This document shows positions 25,998-35,600 of a stretch of DNA of 64,000 nt, one piece after another. Source of the stretch: JAVBOW01 sp031549495. GTDB lineage: Bacteria; Bacteroidota; Bacteroidia; Bacteroidales; Rikenellaceae. The notes beneath the pieces were generated by a model. It was not told where the DNA came from. It was given only the letters and a program-made list of their open reading frames with translations, and did not search any database. Every line of letters begins with the position of its first letter. Position 1 is the stretch's first letter. The stretch is from contig JAVBPS010000011.1 in assembly GCA_031549495.1 (NCBI GenBank), forward strand, positions 4,748 through 68,747, given 5' to 3'. Both the position numbers and the translations under genes were made by a program.

Positions 25998-28814
25998 TTA
26001 GAAACGGAAGTAAAGGGTCAGGTAGTAGGTCGTCCCGAAGAGGTAGAAATACTTCGAGTCGAAGGGGACGTAGTGCACGGGGGCGTTGGTGGCCGCGGTG
26101 TTCTCAAGGCGCATCTGCTCGTAGCCGCCGGTTCGGTAATTCTTGCGGTTGAGCAGGTTGTTCACGCTGAGGTTCGCCCCGAAGTTGTATTTGCCCTTGT
26201 ACCACATCTTGCCGATGTTCGCATTGAACAGGAACACCTCGGGGAACATCTCCTGCTGGCCCATCGCTTTGATCTCGGCCGGGTCGGTGAGGTTCTGGTA
26301 GGCGTAGTCGGTGCGGCGCAGCGGGTTCATCGAGATGTAGTTGGCGTTGTAGTAGCCCGCGTCGAAACCCAGGAAGAGGTTCTTGGGCGAGCGGTAGTTC
26401 AGCCCGAGGCTGGCCGCGGTCTGGGGGGTGCCGTCGACCTTGTAGTCCTTGTAGTAGACGGTCGCGCGGTCCAATACCACCAGGGCGTTGTTGTCGATGG
26501 TCTGCGTCACCTTGGGGTTGGAGGTGTAGATGTAGTACCCGTAGCTCAGGGCGCCCTGCAGGGTGATGTCCCAGATGATGGGCACCTGAAGGCCTAACTC
26601 CACACCGGTGTGCAACTGGTCGATGCCGCTCATGGCGAAGTTGGTGAAGGTGCGCTGGATGTCGTCGTAGTAGCTGATCACCTCCGACTGGTCCTGGATC
26701 CGGGTGTAGTAACCCGTCAGGCGCAGGCGTACTCCGCGCAGGTTCATCGAGTAGTTGACATCGCCGCTCAATCGTTTTTCGGTCTTCAGCCCCGGCAGGA
26801 AGTCGTTGCGCGTGCGGGGCGAGACCATCGAGCGGGTGAAGTAGGGGGCGTCGACGATGTAGGCGGCGTTGGCCCAGACCACGTGGTTGCCGTTGATCTT
26901 ATACGTAAGGCCGAGTTTGGCGCCGTAGGTGGGGAAATCCTTCTTCTCGGAGGAGCCGTAGGAGTCGGTGGGGAAGAGGCCCTTCTTGTAGAGGCCGTAG
27001 CGCCACAGGCGGGTCATGCCGCCGTCCAGGGCCGCGTAGGCTTCCCAATGGCCTCGGTTGAAGCGCAGGCTGGCCCATGCCTTGCCCGACTGCACGTAGC
27101 CGTAGTAGTCGTAGCCGTATTTGTCGCCTTTGCGCACGACGCGGTTGGGCGCGAACAGGTTGCTCTGGCCCTGATCCGGACTCTGGGGATAGGCGCGCTG
27201 GGCGAACTGGTCCACGTCGAGCCAGTAGTCGCCGCCCAGCAGGTCCTTGATCGTCTGGAAGTATTCGGTGCGGTTCCAGCGGTATTCCAGCCCGCCGTTG
27301 AGCTTGAACCGCTCGCCGAGCAGCGTGTTGACCTGCGCTTTGAAATGGACGTCCTGCTGGTCGGCGCGGCGGTCCTGGAGGACGTAGACCGAACGGCGCG
27401 AAAAGCTGTTCTGGGCCGGGTCGGTCGGGGTATTCGGGTTGGAACCGCTCTCGTAGTTGATGTTGTAGAGGTAGTTCCAGTTGATCTGGCGGATGCCCCA
27501 GTCGTTGGCCCAGCCTTCCGGGTAGAAGTAATATTTGTGGCCGTAAACGTCCCAGTTCTCATCCTGCTTCTGCTCGTAGCTGGGCAGCTTGCGGTAGTAG
27601 TCCGGCCGCGGGTCGGGGGCGTTGTACCAGTCGAGGGCCGAGTAGCCGTTGCGGCCGAAACGGTACGAGGCGGCGGCCAGCAGCTTGGTCCTCGAAGAGA
27701 TGTCGTAGGTGTAGTTGAGGATCGCCACCGGTTCGTGGTTGTCCCTCACGCGGGCGTTGCGCATCACCCCGCCGCCCAGGTAACGGGTCGTCTGGTCCCA
27801 GTTGCCGCCCTGGTAGCCCCAGTTGGGGTTGTAATAGTTGCTGCCGACCAGGTCGTAGACCTCCTGGGTCGTGGCGCCCTGCGTGCCGCGCTCGGTCGGC
27901 GCGCCGAAGACGGTCAGCGCCAGGCGGTGGTCGTGGCAGATCTTCTTTTCGATCGAGCCGTAATAGGACCAGGCGTCATAGTAAACCCCGTTGATCCACA
28001 GGTTGCTGCCTTGTCGCGTGGAGGCCGAGAAGGCGTAGGACCAACCGCTGGGCCGCTCGCCCGAGGCGTAGGTCACCATGGCGCGCAGCAGGTATTGGCC
28101 GTTGGCGTGGGCCAGCCCGGCGCGGAAACCCTGGCGGACCTGCGAGGCGGTGGCGTTGATGCTCGTGGTGCCGTTCACCGAGCCGATGCCGTTGCCGCCG
28201 ATCGACAGGCCGCTGCTGGCCTCCTGGTTGCGCGTCACGTCGTTCAGGCCGCCCCACAGCGACCAGGGGGAGTAACCGGTCTGGGCGTCGTTGAACAGGA
28301 TGCCGTTGAAATAGACCTCCTGCGAGGTGCTCTCGTAACCGCGCGGGCGGAAACGCAGGGCGCCGAACTTGTAGCTGGCGATGTTGTCGAAGACGTCCTT
28401 CGTCGCGGAGAGCGACACCGGCATGTCCTGGTACGAATCGTCGGCGCCCTCGGTGTCGAATTCGGCGTACGCGCTGTCTTCGACGCCTGTGCTGCGCGTT
28501 TCGGGCGTCAGCGAGACCGTGATCGTGCGCTCTGCCCCTGGGTCGACCTTGATGGTCACGCGGGCCGAGGTGTAATCGTACGTCTCGAAGACCATTTCCC
28601 ACACGCCCGCGGGAACGTTCGTAAAGACGAATTCACCTTTCGGGGTGGTGGAATAGGTGGTTTGCTGATGCGGCGTGTTCAGTACGACTTTGACCTCGGC
28701 CAGGTACGCCTTGTCCGCCCGTGAGATCACCGTCCCCCGGATAGACCCGTAGTCCTGCGCCCAAAGCGACAGGCAGGCCGTCACGGCTAACGTTAGTAAA
28801 ATTAGCTTTTTCAT
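25998..28814 (-). CDS. TonB-dependent receptor of the nuclease operon
   Basis: A 938-aa outer-membrane receptor: signal peptide (LAVTACLSLWAQ), carboxypeptidase-regulatory-like domain (about 22-105), plug (about 135-260, including RFRPRGYESTSQEVYFNG) and a barrel ending LTLYFRF. Tyr/Trp-rich loops are abundant. Two nucleases and an EEP-family enzyme lie upstream and DUF5689 lies downstream, so the likely cargo is a product of nucleic-acid breakdown. No susD homologue is present; DUF5689 or the 1263-aa lipoprotein may take that place. Confidence 0.92.
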   Translation of the reverse strand: MKKLILLTLAVTACLSLWAQDYGSIRGTVISRADKAYLAEVKVVLNTPHQQTTYSTTPKGEFVFTNVPAGVWEMVFETYDYTSARVTIKVDPGAERTITVSLTPETRSTGVEDSAYAEFDTEGADDSYQDMPVSLSATKDVFDNIASYKFGALRFRPRGYESTSQEVYFNGILFNDAQTGYSPWSLWGGLNDVTRNQEASSGLSIGGNGIGSVNGTTSINATASQVRQGFRAGLAHANGQYLLRAMVTYASGERPSGWSYAFSASTRQGSNLWINGVYYDAWSYYGSIEKKICHDHRLALTVFGAPTERGTQGATTQEVYDLVGSNYYNPNWGYQGGNWDQTTRYLGGGVMRNARVRDNHEPVAILNYTYDISSRTKLLAAASYRFGRNGYSALDWYNAPDPRPDYYRKLPSYEQKQDENWDVYGHKYYFYPEGWANDWGIRQINWNYLYNINYESGSNPNTPTDPAQNSFSRRSVYVLQDRRADQQDVHFKAQVNTLLGERFKLNGGLEYRWNRTEYFQTIKDLLGGDYWLDVDQFAQRAYPQSPDQGQSNLFAPNRVVRKGDKYGYDYYGYVQSGKAWASLRFNRGHWEAYAALDGGMTRLWRYGLYKKGLFPTDSYGSSEKKDFPTYGAKLGLTYKINGNHVVWANAAYIVDAPYFTRSMVSPRTRNDFLPGLKTEKRLSGDVNYSMNLRGVRLRLTGYYTRIQDQSEVISYYDDIQRTFTNFAMSGIDQLHTGVELGLQVPIIWDITLQGALSYGYYIYTSNPKVTQTIDNNALVVLDRATVYYKDYKVDGTPQTAASLGLNYRSPKNLFLGFDAGYYNANYISMNPLRRTDYAYQNLTDPAEIKAMGQQEMFPEVFLFNANIGKMWYKGKYNFGANLSVNNLLNRKNYRTGGYEQMRLENTAATNAPVHYVPFDSKYFYLFGTTYYLTLYFRF

Positions 28815-28826
28815 ATCTCAATCGTT

Positions 28827-29870
28827 TTATTTGGCGAGGAAGATGTAGACCGGGAAGTGGTCGGAATAGCCGCCCTGGAAGTTGTTGCCCACGAACGTGC
28901 GCAGGGGGTATCCTTTGAATTGTCCGGTCTGTTGCAGCAGGAAAGGACGGTTGAAGATGTTGCCCAGGTATTCGCTCCGTTCCGAGGAGGTCAGTTTCAG
29001 CGTGCCCTTGGGGGCGTTGGCCAGCGCGCTGTTGACGATGATGTTGTCGAACAGGTTCCAGGCGTCGTTGTAGGCCAGCGTGCCGTAGCCTTTCTTGAAC
29101 ATCTCGTAGAAGGGGTTGTAAAAGCCGAAGGGGCCGATCTTCGAACGATCGCCCTTGGCGCCCAGCGCTTCGTAGATGCTCGCATCGACCGGGTCGTCGT
29201 TCAGGTCGCCCATCACCACGATCTTCGTCTCGGGACGCAGCTTCATAATCGAGTCGGCGGCGTGGCGCACGGTCTGGGCCGCCCCCACGCGCTTGAATTC
29301 CGAGGCCTGCTGCCCGCCCCGGCGCGAGGGCCAGTGGCAGACGAAGAAGCAGAACGGCTCGCCCTCGATGGTGCCCCACACGGAGAGGATGTCGCGCGTC
29401 TTGAAGCCCGGCAGCGAGGGGACGATCGTGGTGATCGGGAAGCTGCCCTCGTACTTGAACTGGTCGCCGCGGTAGAGCAGCGCCACGTCGATGCCGCGCG
29501 GGTCGGGCGAGTCGTAATGGGCGATCTGGTAGTTGGCCCGCTGCAGGCGGGGCATCGAGACCAGGTCTTCGAGCACGTTGCGGTTCTCCACCTCCGAGAT
29601 GCCGATGATCGTCGGGTAACCCTTCGTGGCGGCCGAAAGCTCGTAAAACACCTTTTCCAGGTTCTGCATCTTCTGCGTGTACTTCTGCGTGTTCCACTTC
29701 TTGGGGCCCGCGGGGGTGAACTCCTCGTCGAACACCACGGGGTCCTTGATCGTGTCGAAGAGATTCTCGACGTTATAGAAGGCCACCGTGTAGCGCTTCG
29801 CGGGGGTTTGCGCGAAGAGGATCAGCCCCGAAAGGAGGAGCACGCCGAGCAGATAGAAGGTCTTTTTCAT
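28827..29870 (-). CDS. Secreted endonuclease/exonuclease/phosphatase (EEP) family protein
   Basis: A 347-aa exported protein (signal peptide ending about LFAQ). EEP catalytic blocks are in order: AFYNVENLFD (Asn33/Glu35), ISEVENR with the metal-binding Glu, CHWPSRRGG with His, MGDLNDDP with the Asp-x-Asn pair, and C-terminal YSDHFPV with the catalytic His. The family hydrolyses phosphodiesters in DNA, RNA or small molecules. Alone the substrate would be open; next to two NUC nucleases a role in trimming nucleic acid outside the cytoplasm is likely. Confidence 0.92.
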   Translation of the reverse strand: MKKTFYLLGVLLLSGLILFAQTPAKRYTVAFYNVENLFDTIKDPVVFDEEFTPAGPKKWNTQKYTQKMQNLEKVFYELSAATKGYPTIIGISEVENRNVLEDLVSMPRLQRANYQIAHYDSPDPRGIDVALLYRGDQFKYEGSFPITTIVPSLPGFKTRDILSVWGTIEGEPFCFFVCHWPSRRGGQQASEFKRVGAAQTVRHAADSIMKLRPETKIVVMGDLNDDPVDASIYEALGAKGDRSKIGPFGFYNPFYEMFKKGYGTLAYNDAWNLFDNIIVNSALANAPKGTLKLTSSERSEYLGNIFNRPFLLQQTGQFKGYPLRTFVGNNFQGGYSDHFPVYIFLAK

Positions 29871-29903
29871 ATCGTTACATTTTTAGTTGTCTCGCCGGGG
29901 GTG

Positions 29904-31343
29904 TTACCAGGTCCAGTCGTTCTTGTTTTTCTGCGTCTCCACGTCGTTGGGCACTCCGGCCGGGTAGAGGTCGTGGAAGAAATCGAGGCCCGTGGCCGTT
30001 TCCAGCTCCGCTACCGAGCGGATGATCGTGTCCAGGTAGTAATTGAGCTGCGTGCCGGACTGCCCTTCGGGGACTTTGTACGGCCGGTTTTCGAACCAGA
30101 AGCCGATCGAGGAGTAGGTGCCGTCGGCCTTCTTGCGCAGCACGGCCTTGAAATAATATTTCGGGATCGCCATGCGGCTGGGGGAGGTGTAGGCGAAGAT
30201 GTCGCTCTCTTTGAGGACCGTGCCGCCGCAGCAGATGTAGATCTCGTCGCCCTCGACCTGTCCCCAGTTGTGTACTTTTCCTTCCAGTTGCCCCCAGATG
30301 CCCTGGTTGAGCGGGCCGTTCTGGGGCGACATGTTCGAGTAGTAGAACGTGGCGCGGTTCATCGCGATGGTGTTGCGCCGGTCGTTCGACGGACACATGT
30401 GGCCGCGGTCGTAACTCTCGGTGCCGGTGCCGTACGCGCTCGGCTGGTCTTTGTAATCCGCCGGAGAGGAGGACATGCCCGGGTAGAAACCCGAGGGCGC
30501 CTGGATGTTGTAGGGGTCCAGGCTGTTGTCGAACTGCCAGTAGTCGGTGCGGTCCACGGTGGATTTATAGGTGGTGTTGAGCACCCAGGCGACCCATTTG
30601 GGGTGTTTTTTGGTCGTCGCGTACTCCAGGGCGAACTCGCCATTGGTATACTCGCGAAACCATTGCGGTTCGATCAGCGCGGGCAGCTCCGGGCGTACGT
30701 TGAGCTGCACGGCCGTCAGGCCGTTGACGTTGGCCGCCGCGGAGGTGACGTTGAAGATGGCCGTGCGCGAACCCTCGGTGCTGTTGGGCCCGAAGGTGAA
30801 GGTGACCACCTCGCTGCCTGTGCCCGAGAAGGCCGAAGGGGTGCACCAATCCGCGCCCTGGGTCATTTGCAAGGTCCAGGCGGTCGACTCGGAGGTGGTC
30901 GACACGTCGACCTTGAATTCGGTCTGGTCGTACGACAGGGTGGTGTAGGTGCCTGCGCCCTCGATCTGGGCCGACATGCCGCCCCGGCCCGTCTGGGTCA
31001 GGGTGGCGGTCACGCTCTGGCCGCCGCTGGTGACGGTGATCTCGGCCGTGCGGTCGTCGATCGAGGTGTTCCTGGTGGCCTGGACCCAGAGGGCCGACAC
31101 GCTGCCCGTGCCGCTCGTGGCGGTGGGCACGCACCAGTCCTGGTTCGTGCCGGGGTAGGAGACCGACAGTTGCCAGTCGCCCTGGGCGGTGATCACCAGG
31201 TTCTTGGTCGTGCCGTCCCAGGCGAGCGTGTTGCCGTAGGGGAACGAGGCGGAGAGCGCGGTGGGTGTCTCCTCGCTTTTACAGCCGGTGCCGGCGACGA
31301 TCGTCACCGTTAACAGAAGCAGTATGTTGATCATTTTTTTCAT
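29904..31343 (-). CDS. BACON-BACON-NUC lipoprotein: non-specific DNA/RNA endonuclease
   Basis: A 479-aa lipoprotein (Cys21 after VAGTG). Two BACON domains (about 28-118 and 125-216; WCVPTATSGTGS and WCTPSAFSGTGS are matching segments) precede a C-terminal NUC domain (about 225-470). The catalytic motif YDRGHMCPSNDR is intact (Asp312 to His315), as are the metal-ligand Asn residues in NMSPQ..LNQGIW (Asn337, Asn346). Such enzymes cut single- and double-stranded DNA and RNA with Mg2+. Lipidation and export suggest display on the cell surface or in the periplasm. Confidence 0.94.
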   Translation of the reverse strand: MKKMINILLLLTVTIVAGTGCKSEETPTALSASFPYGNTLAWDGTTKNLVITAQGDWQLSVSYPGTNQDWCVPTATSGTGSVSALWVQATRNTSIDDRTAEITVTSGGQSVTATLTQTGRGGMSAQIEGAGTYTTLSYDQTEFKVDVSTTSESTAWTLQMTQGADWCTPSAFSGTGSEVVTFTFGPNSTEGSRTAIFNVTSAAANVNGLTAVQLNVRPELPALIEPQWFREYTNGEFALEYATTKKHPKWVAWVLNTTYKSTVDRTDYWQFDNSLDPYNIQAPSGFYPGMSSSPADYKDQPSAYGTGTESYDRGHMCPSNDRRNTIAMNRATFYYSNMSPQNGPLNQGIWGQLEGKVHNWGQVEGDEIYICCGGTVLKESDIFAYTSPSRMAIPKYYFKAVLRKKADGTYSSIGFWFENRPYKVPEGQSGTQLNYYLDTIIRSVAELETATGLDFFHDLYPAGVPNDVETQKNKNDWTW

Positions 31344-31375
31344 AATTTTCCCAAATTTATTTTTCCCGCCTGAAG

Positions 31376-32494
31376 TCAGTTGATCCCCCAGGCCTGGGGA
31401 TTATAGTCGGTTTCCACTTTGTTCTGGGTCGTGGCGTCGAGCGTGTAGAAGAAGTCGATGCCCGTGAGCTCTTCGATCTGCCGGATCGTTTTGACCTGGC
31501 CGCTGGAGACTTTCACGTCGTTGTCGCCGTAGCTCCGGTTTTCGAACCAGAAGCCGATGCCGTCGTAGGCGCCCGTGCCCGCCCTGCGGCGCACGACCAC
31601 CTTGAAGTTGTACTTCGGGATGGCCATGCGGCTGGGGGACGAGTAGCCCGAGATGTCGGAATCCTTGAGCACGGTGCCGCCCGCGCATATATAAAGGACG
31701 TCGCTGGTGCCCCGCACCAACGCCCGCAGCCGGTTTTCGAGGTCCGCCCAGATGCCCTGGTTGAAGCCTACGCCCACCTGCGGGGTCATGTTGGTGTAAT
31801 AGAAGGTTTCGCTGTTCATCGCCACGCTCTTCGTGCGGTCGGCCGAGGGGCAGATGTGCCCGCGGTCGTAGCCGGAGAAATCGCCGCGCACGGGTTGCTG
31901 GGCCAGCGGCACGTCCGGATCCTGCGCCCAGGGGTCGGTGCGCACGAAACCGGTCACCAGGTAACCCGCGTTCAGCGGCCAGGCCACCCAGCGCGAATGT
32001 TTCTTCTCAGGGTAATATTCCAGCGTGTAGTCACCGAACTCGTGGTAATAGACGTTCTGCGGGTTGACGATCTGCGGCAGCTCGGGGCGGTTCGACGGCA
32101 CGGGAACCTTCAGGCCCTTCTGGATCAGGGTCAGCTCCACGCGCTGCGCGCCCGAGGCGATGATGATCACCGCCTGGCGCGAATCCGCGGCCGGGTTGGC
32201 CTGCACGTTGAGCCATGCCCCGCCGTTGCCCGATCCGGAAGTGGCCAGCGGCGTGCACCAACCGGCCGGATCGGCCGCATCGAGCGTCACGCCCAGCGTC
32301 CAGTCGCCCGACGCCATCACGGTGATCGCCTTGTTGGCGTTGGCGGTTTTCGGGATGATCATCTCGTCGTTGGTGAACTCGGCGGAGAGCGTTGCCGCGG
32401 GTTCCAGGCTGGTTTTCTGGCAACCCCACAACGCCGTGACGCAGACCGTCCAGAGGGCGGTTTTCAGCAGAATATGTTTCCCGGGAAGATTCAT
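31376..32494 (-). CDS. BACON-NUC lipoprotein: non-specific DNA/RNA endonuclease
   Basis: A 372-aa paralogue of the next gene, with one BACON domain (about 35-127, WCTPLATSGSGNG). Lipobox ALWGC gives Cys25. The NUC domain (about 135-365) has YDRGHICPSADR (Asp210 to His213) and NMTPQ..FNQGIW (Asn235, Asn245). It lies 32 bp from the following nuclease gene, in the same operon. Different BACON numbers in otherwise similar enzymes suggest different reach or surface binding. Confidence 0.94.
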   Translation of the reverse strand: MNLPGKHILLKTALWTVCVTALWGCQKTSLEPAATLSAEFTNDEMIIPKTANANKAITVMASGDWTLGVTLDAADPAGWCTPLATSGSGNGGAWLNVQANPAADSRQAVIIIASGAQRVELTLIQKGLKVPVPSNRPELPQIVNPQNVYYHEFGDYTLEYYPEKKHSRWVAWPLNAGYLVTGFVRTDPWAQDPDVPLAQQPVRGDFSGYDRGHICPSADRTKSVAMNSETFYYTNMTPQVGVGFNQGIWADLENRLRALVRGTSDVLYICAGGTVLKDSDISGYSSPSRMAIPKYNFKVVVRRRAGTGAYDGIGFWFENRSYGDNDVKVSSGQVKTIRQIEELTGIDFFYTLDATTQNKVETDYNPQAWGIN

Positions 32495-32605
32495 TTTTTG
32501 TTCGGTTTTGTTTCGTAGAGAACGCCCAGGCGGGTTTTTTTGTTGTCCTGCGCGCGGAGGGACCTCGGCCGCCGGGAGGGTTTTCGCTCCCGGCGGGAAG
32601 TCGGG

Positions 32606-35600
32606 TTAATTGGCCTTCTGGACGACCGTGACGTTGGCGTCGGTCCCGATGGACGCGAAGCGGAAGTTACCCGTCACTTGCGCTTCCGCTGTGGCTGCGC
32701 CGTCGACAGAGGGCAATATGGTCGTGGGGGCGACTTTTATGTAGAGCGTTCCGCCGGCCGGCACTTTATTGGCCTCGGCGATCGTGAACGTTTTGGTGAA
32801 CCGGTCGCCGGTCGTCGTGGTGATCGTGAAATCGGCGGTCGATCCGCACGGGTTCCAGGTCGTCCCGTCGTTCGAATAGGCCATGCTCCAGTTGGCGGAG
32901 GCCTTTGCCGTGCCGTACGAGCCGAATTTGAACTCGATGTTGCCTTTCACTTCCGCCGCGGCCGGGATGGCGAATACCCAATAGGCATCGGCGACCTGGA
33001 AGTTACCCGCGTAGATGCTTCGGTTGCTCGCTCCGGAGATCTGTTGTTGGGTCGCGGTGCCGCCGAATTTGGTAAAGGAGGCCCCGGAGGGGAAAGAGGT
33101 CGCGTCGAAGTTGGAGAAAGCGCCGGCCGCGCCGGAGATGGTCTCGTTCTTGAACAGGATGCTGGCCAGGACTGTATTTCCGCTGGCGTCCAGTACGTTG
33201 GCCTTGGCGGTGTTGTCCGGCGAGTCCAGACCGGTAATGCCCGTGACGGTGAAGGTCGTCTGGCCGGCGACCGCAGGGGTCCAGGCCGGCAGGCTGATCT
33301 GGATGTTGCCCGCGCCGACGGTGGTCGCCTGGGCGCTGGTCGTATAGGAACCGGCGGTCCCGAAAGCGGTGTCCGTGCAGGTGATCGTCACGGCGGGGTA
33401 AGTTTCCGTACCCGTGCTGTGGGTGTAGGCGATCAGGATCTTACCGTCGGTGCTCGACGTGCCGACCTTGAACGTGCCGGTGGTGGAGAGCGTGCCGAAG
33501 GTGATCGGCTGGACGGTCAGGGTGGTGAAGGTCTTGTACGGAGAGGCGCTGTAGATCTTTCCGCCCGAAGAGCCCGTCTGCACATAGGCGCGCACCGTGT
33601 AGGGCGTACCGGCTGTGAGGCCCGAAAGCTCGGCGGTGAAAGGCGAAGCGGTCACCGTCGAAGCCTGCGTCCCGGGCCAGGTGGTCCCGCCGTCGGTCGA
33701 ATATTCGAAGCCTGCCGCGGTCACGGGCTGGTTTCCTGCGGTATAGGTCGCTGAAACCGATGCCTGGGAGTCGGTTACCCCCGTCGGGTCGGCCACGGTG
33801 ACGGCCGAGGGCTGGATAGGGCTGACGCTCTGTCCGTCGAACACATAGACGTCGTCCAGGTAGAAGCGGTTCTTGCCATCGCTGGCCGTTCCCTTGAAGG
33901 TGACGGTGGTGGCGGCGGTCGCGCCGGTGATCACCACCGAACGGTCGGTCATCATGAAGTCCAGCAGGTCGTCGACCACGTAATCGGTCGCACCGTTGAT
34001 CGTACCGCCGTTATTCACAGTCAGGGTGACCGATTTCGGGTCGCCGCTCCATACGCCCATCTTGAAGTTCATGGTCACATTCATGGTGCTGGCTACGGCC
34101 AGTGCGGGGGTCGTGAGGTTGCCCAGGGTGGAGGCGGTACCCAGTTTGGCAGCGCCGTTGGCTGCGTAAACGGTACCCGTGCTCGACCAGCCGGGGAGAA
34201 CGGTGGCCAGGGTGATGGTCGGGTTGCTCGAACCGCCGTAGGGGGCGTTACCCGTCGTGATGGACGAGAAGTCCTGGCTGACGTAGCTCGTGCCGCCCAC
34301 GATGGGGATCACATAGGTGCTGGCCGTGTTGGGCGAGAGGGTCGTGACACCCGAGATGGTGAAGGTCACCTTGCCTGTCGCGGTCGGGGTGCCCGTCACG
34401 GGAATTTCGAGGGTGCCGTCGCCCGCGGCTGCGATGTTGAGCGCCGTGGCGGCAACGGACAGACCGGTCAGGGAGCCTGAGAGGGCCACGGTGGCGTTAT
34501 AGGACTCGCCGCCCACGGCGCCGCTGTACGGAATGACGATCTTGGATTCCGCCGGAGTCGGGGTATTCTGTGCGAGCGAGGCGAGCTTAAAGTAAGGTGT
34601 GCCGAAGGTTACGGTCTGGACGATCGTGGTGTTGAAGGTCACGTTGTCCAGGCGGTAGGTGATCGCCTTGCCCGTGTAGCGGAAGGCGAAGACCACATCG
34701 GTCTTGGTGGCATAGCCGGTCGAGGTGAGGTCCGCCTCACCGGCGATCCACTGGCTGGTGGTGGAACCGAACGCGACGGTCAGATCTTTGACCAGAGTCC
34801 AGGTCGCGACGGCGGCGCTGCCTTCGTAGTTCTCGGTGGCGACGAGTTCCAGTTTCGTCCCGTCGTCGGTCGCTCCGCTCTGGTAGTAATAGGCGACCGA
34901 GTAGCCGATCTTCTTGTCCGCGGCGCCGTTCACGTCGAACGGGGGCATCACGGCGAAGGCGGTCACGGTGGTCTGGGAGGAGGCGTAGGGAGCGCACTGG
35001 AGGTACTTTTCCGTCGTATTGTAAATGCCGGTCTTCCAGCCGTTGGCCACGTCCGCGTCGGTCGACTCGAAACGCCAGCCTTTATCGGCGTTCACATAGG
35101 CCACGCTGGCGGTTTCGATGCTCTGGAAGTCATCGCTGAACGTCGTCACGGGCGTGGGCGGGATGTAATTGTCCAGGGTGGTGAAGGACGAGGTGCCGCC
35201 GAAGGTATACTCTTCGCCGACCTTCGCGTAGGCCTTATATTGGTAAACGGTCGCGGGGGTAAGCGCCGTTGCACTGCCCAGGGTGACCGAGAAGGGGGTG
35301 ATGGTCGCGCTGGGGGCTGCCACGTAGTTCCAGGTCGAGCTGCCGCTCTCGGCGTAAGCCACGCCCAACTCGGCGATGGTCACCTGCGCGTTGAGGCTGT
35401 ACGTGTTGTTCGAGATGGTGGCGGTGCTCTTGGTGATCGAGCTGGCCGTGCCGGTGGTCACCTCTACGTCCGGGATGACCGGGGTGCCCAGGCCGATCAG
35501 GGTCACGTCGTCGAAGCGGGCGCCGAATTGGCTGGCCCTGGCGGTGAAGCGCAGCGAGACGCTGGTGCTGCCCGACGGGATATCGAACGCGCAGGTCACC

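Noticed and set aside
26610..28724. 704-codon frame antisense to the TonB receptor, and similar long antisense frames over topA, fusA and leuS
   Set aside because: Long open antisense frames are expected opposite GC-rich genes with strong codon bias; the sense frames have clear family motifs.
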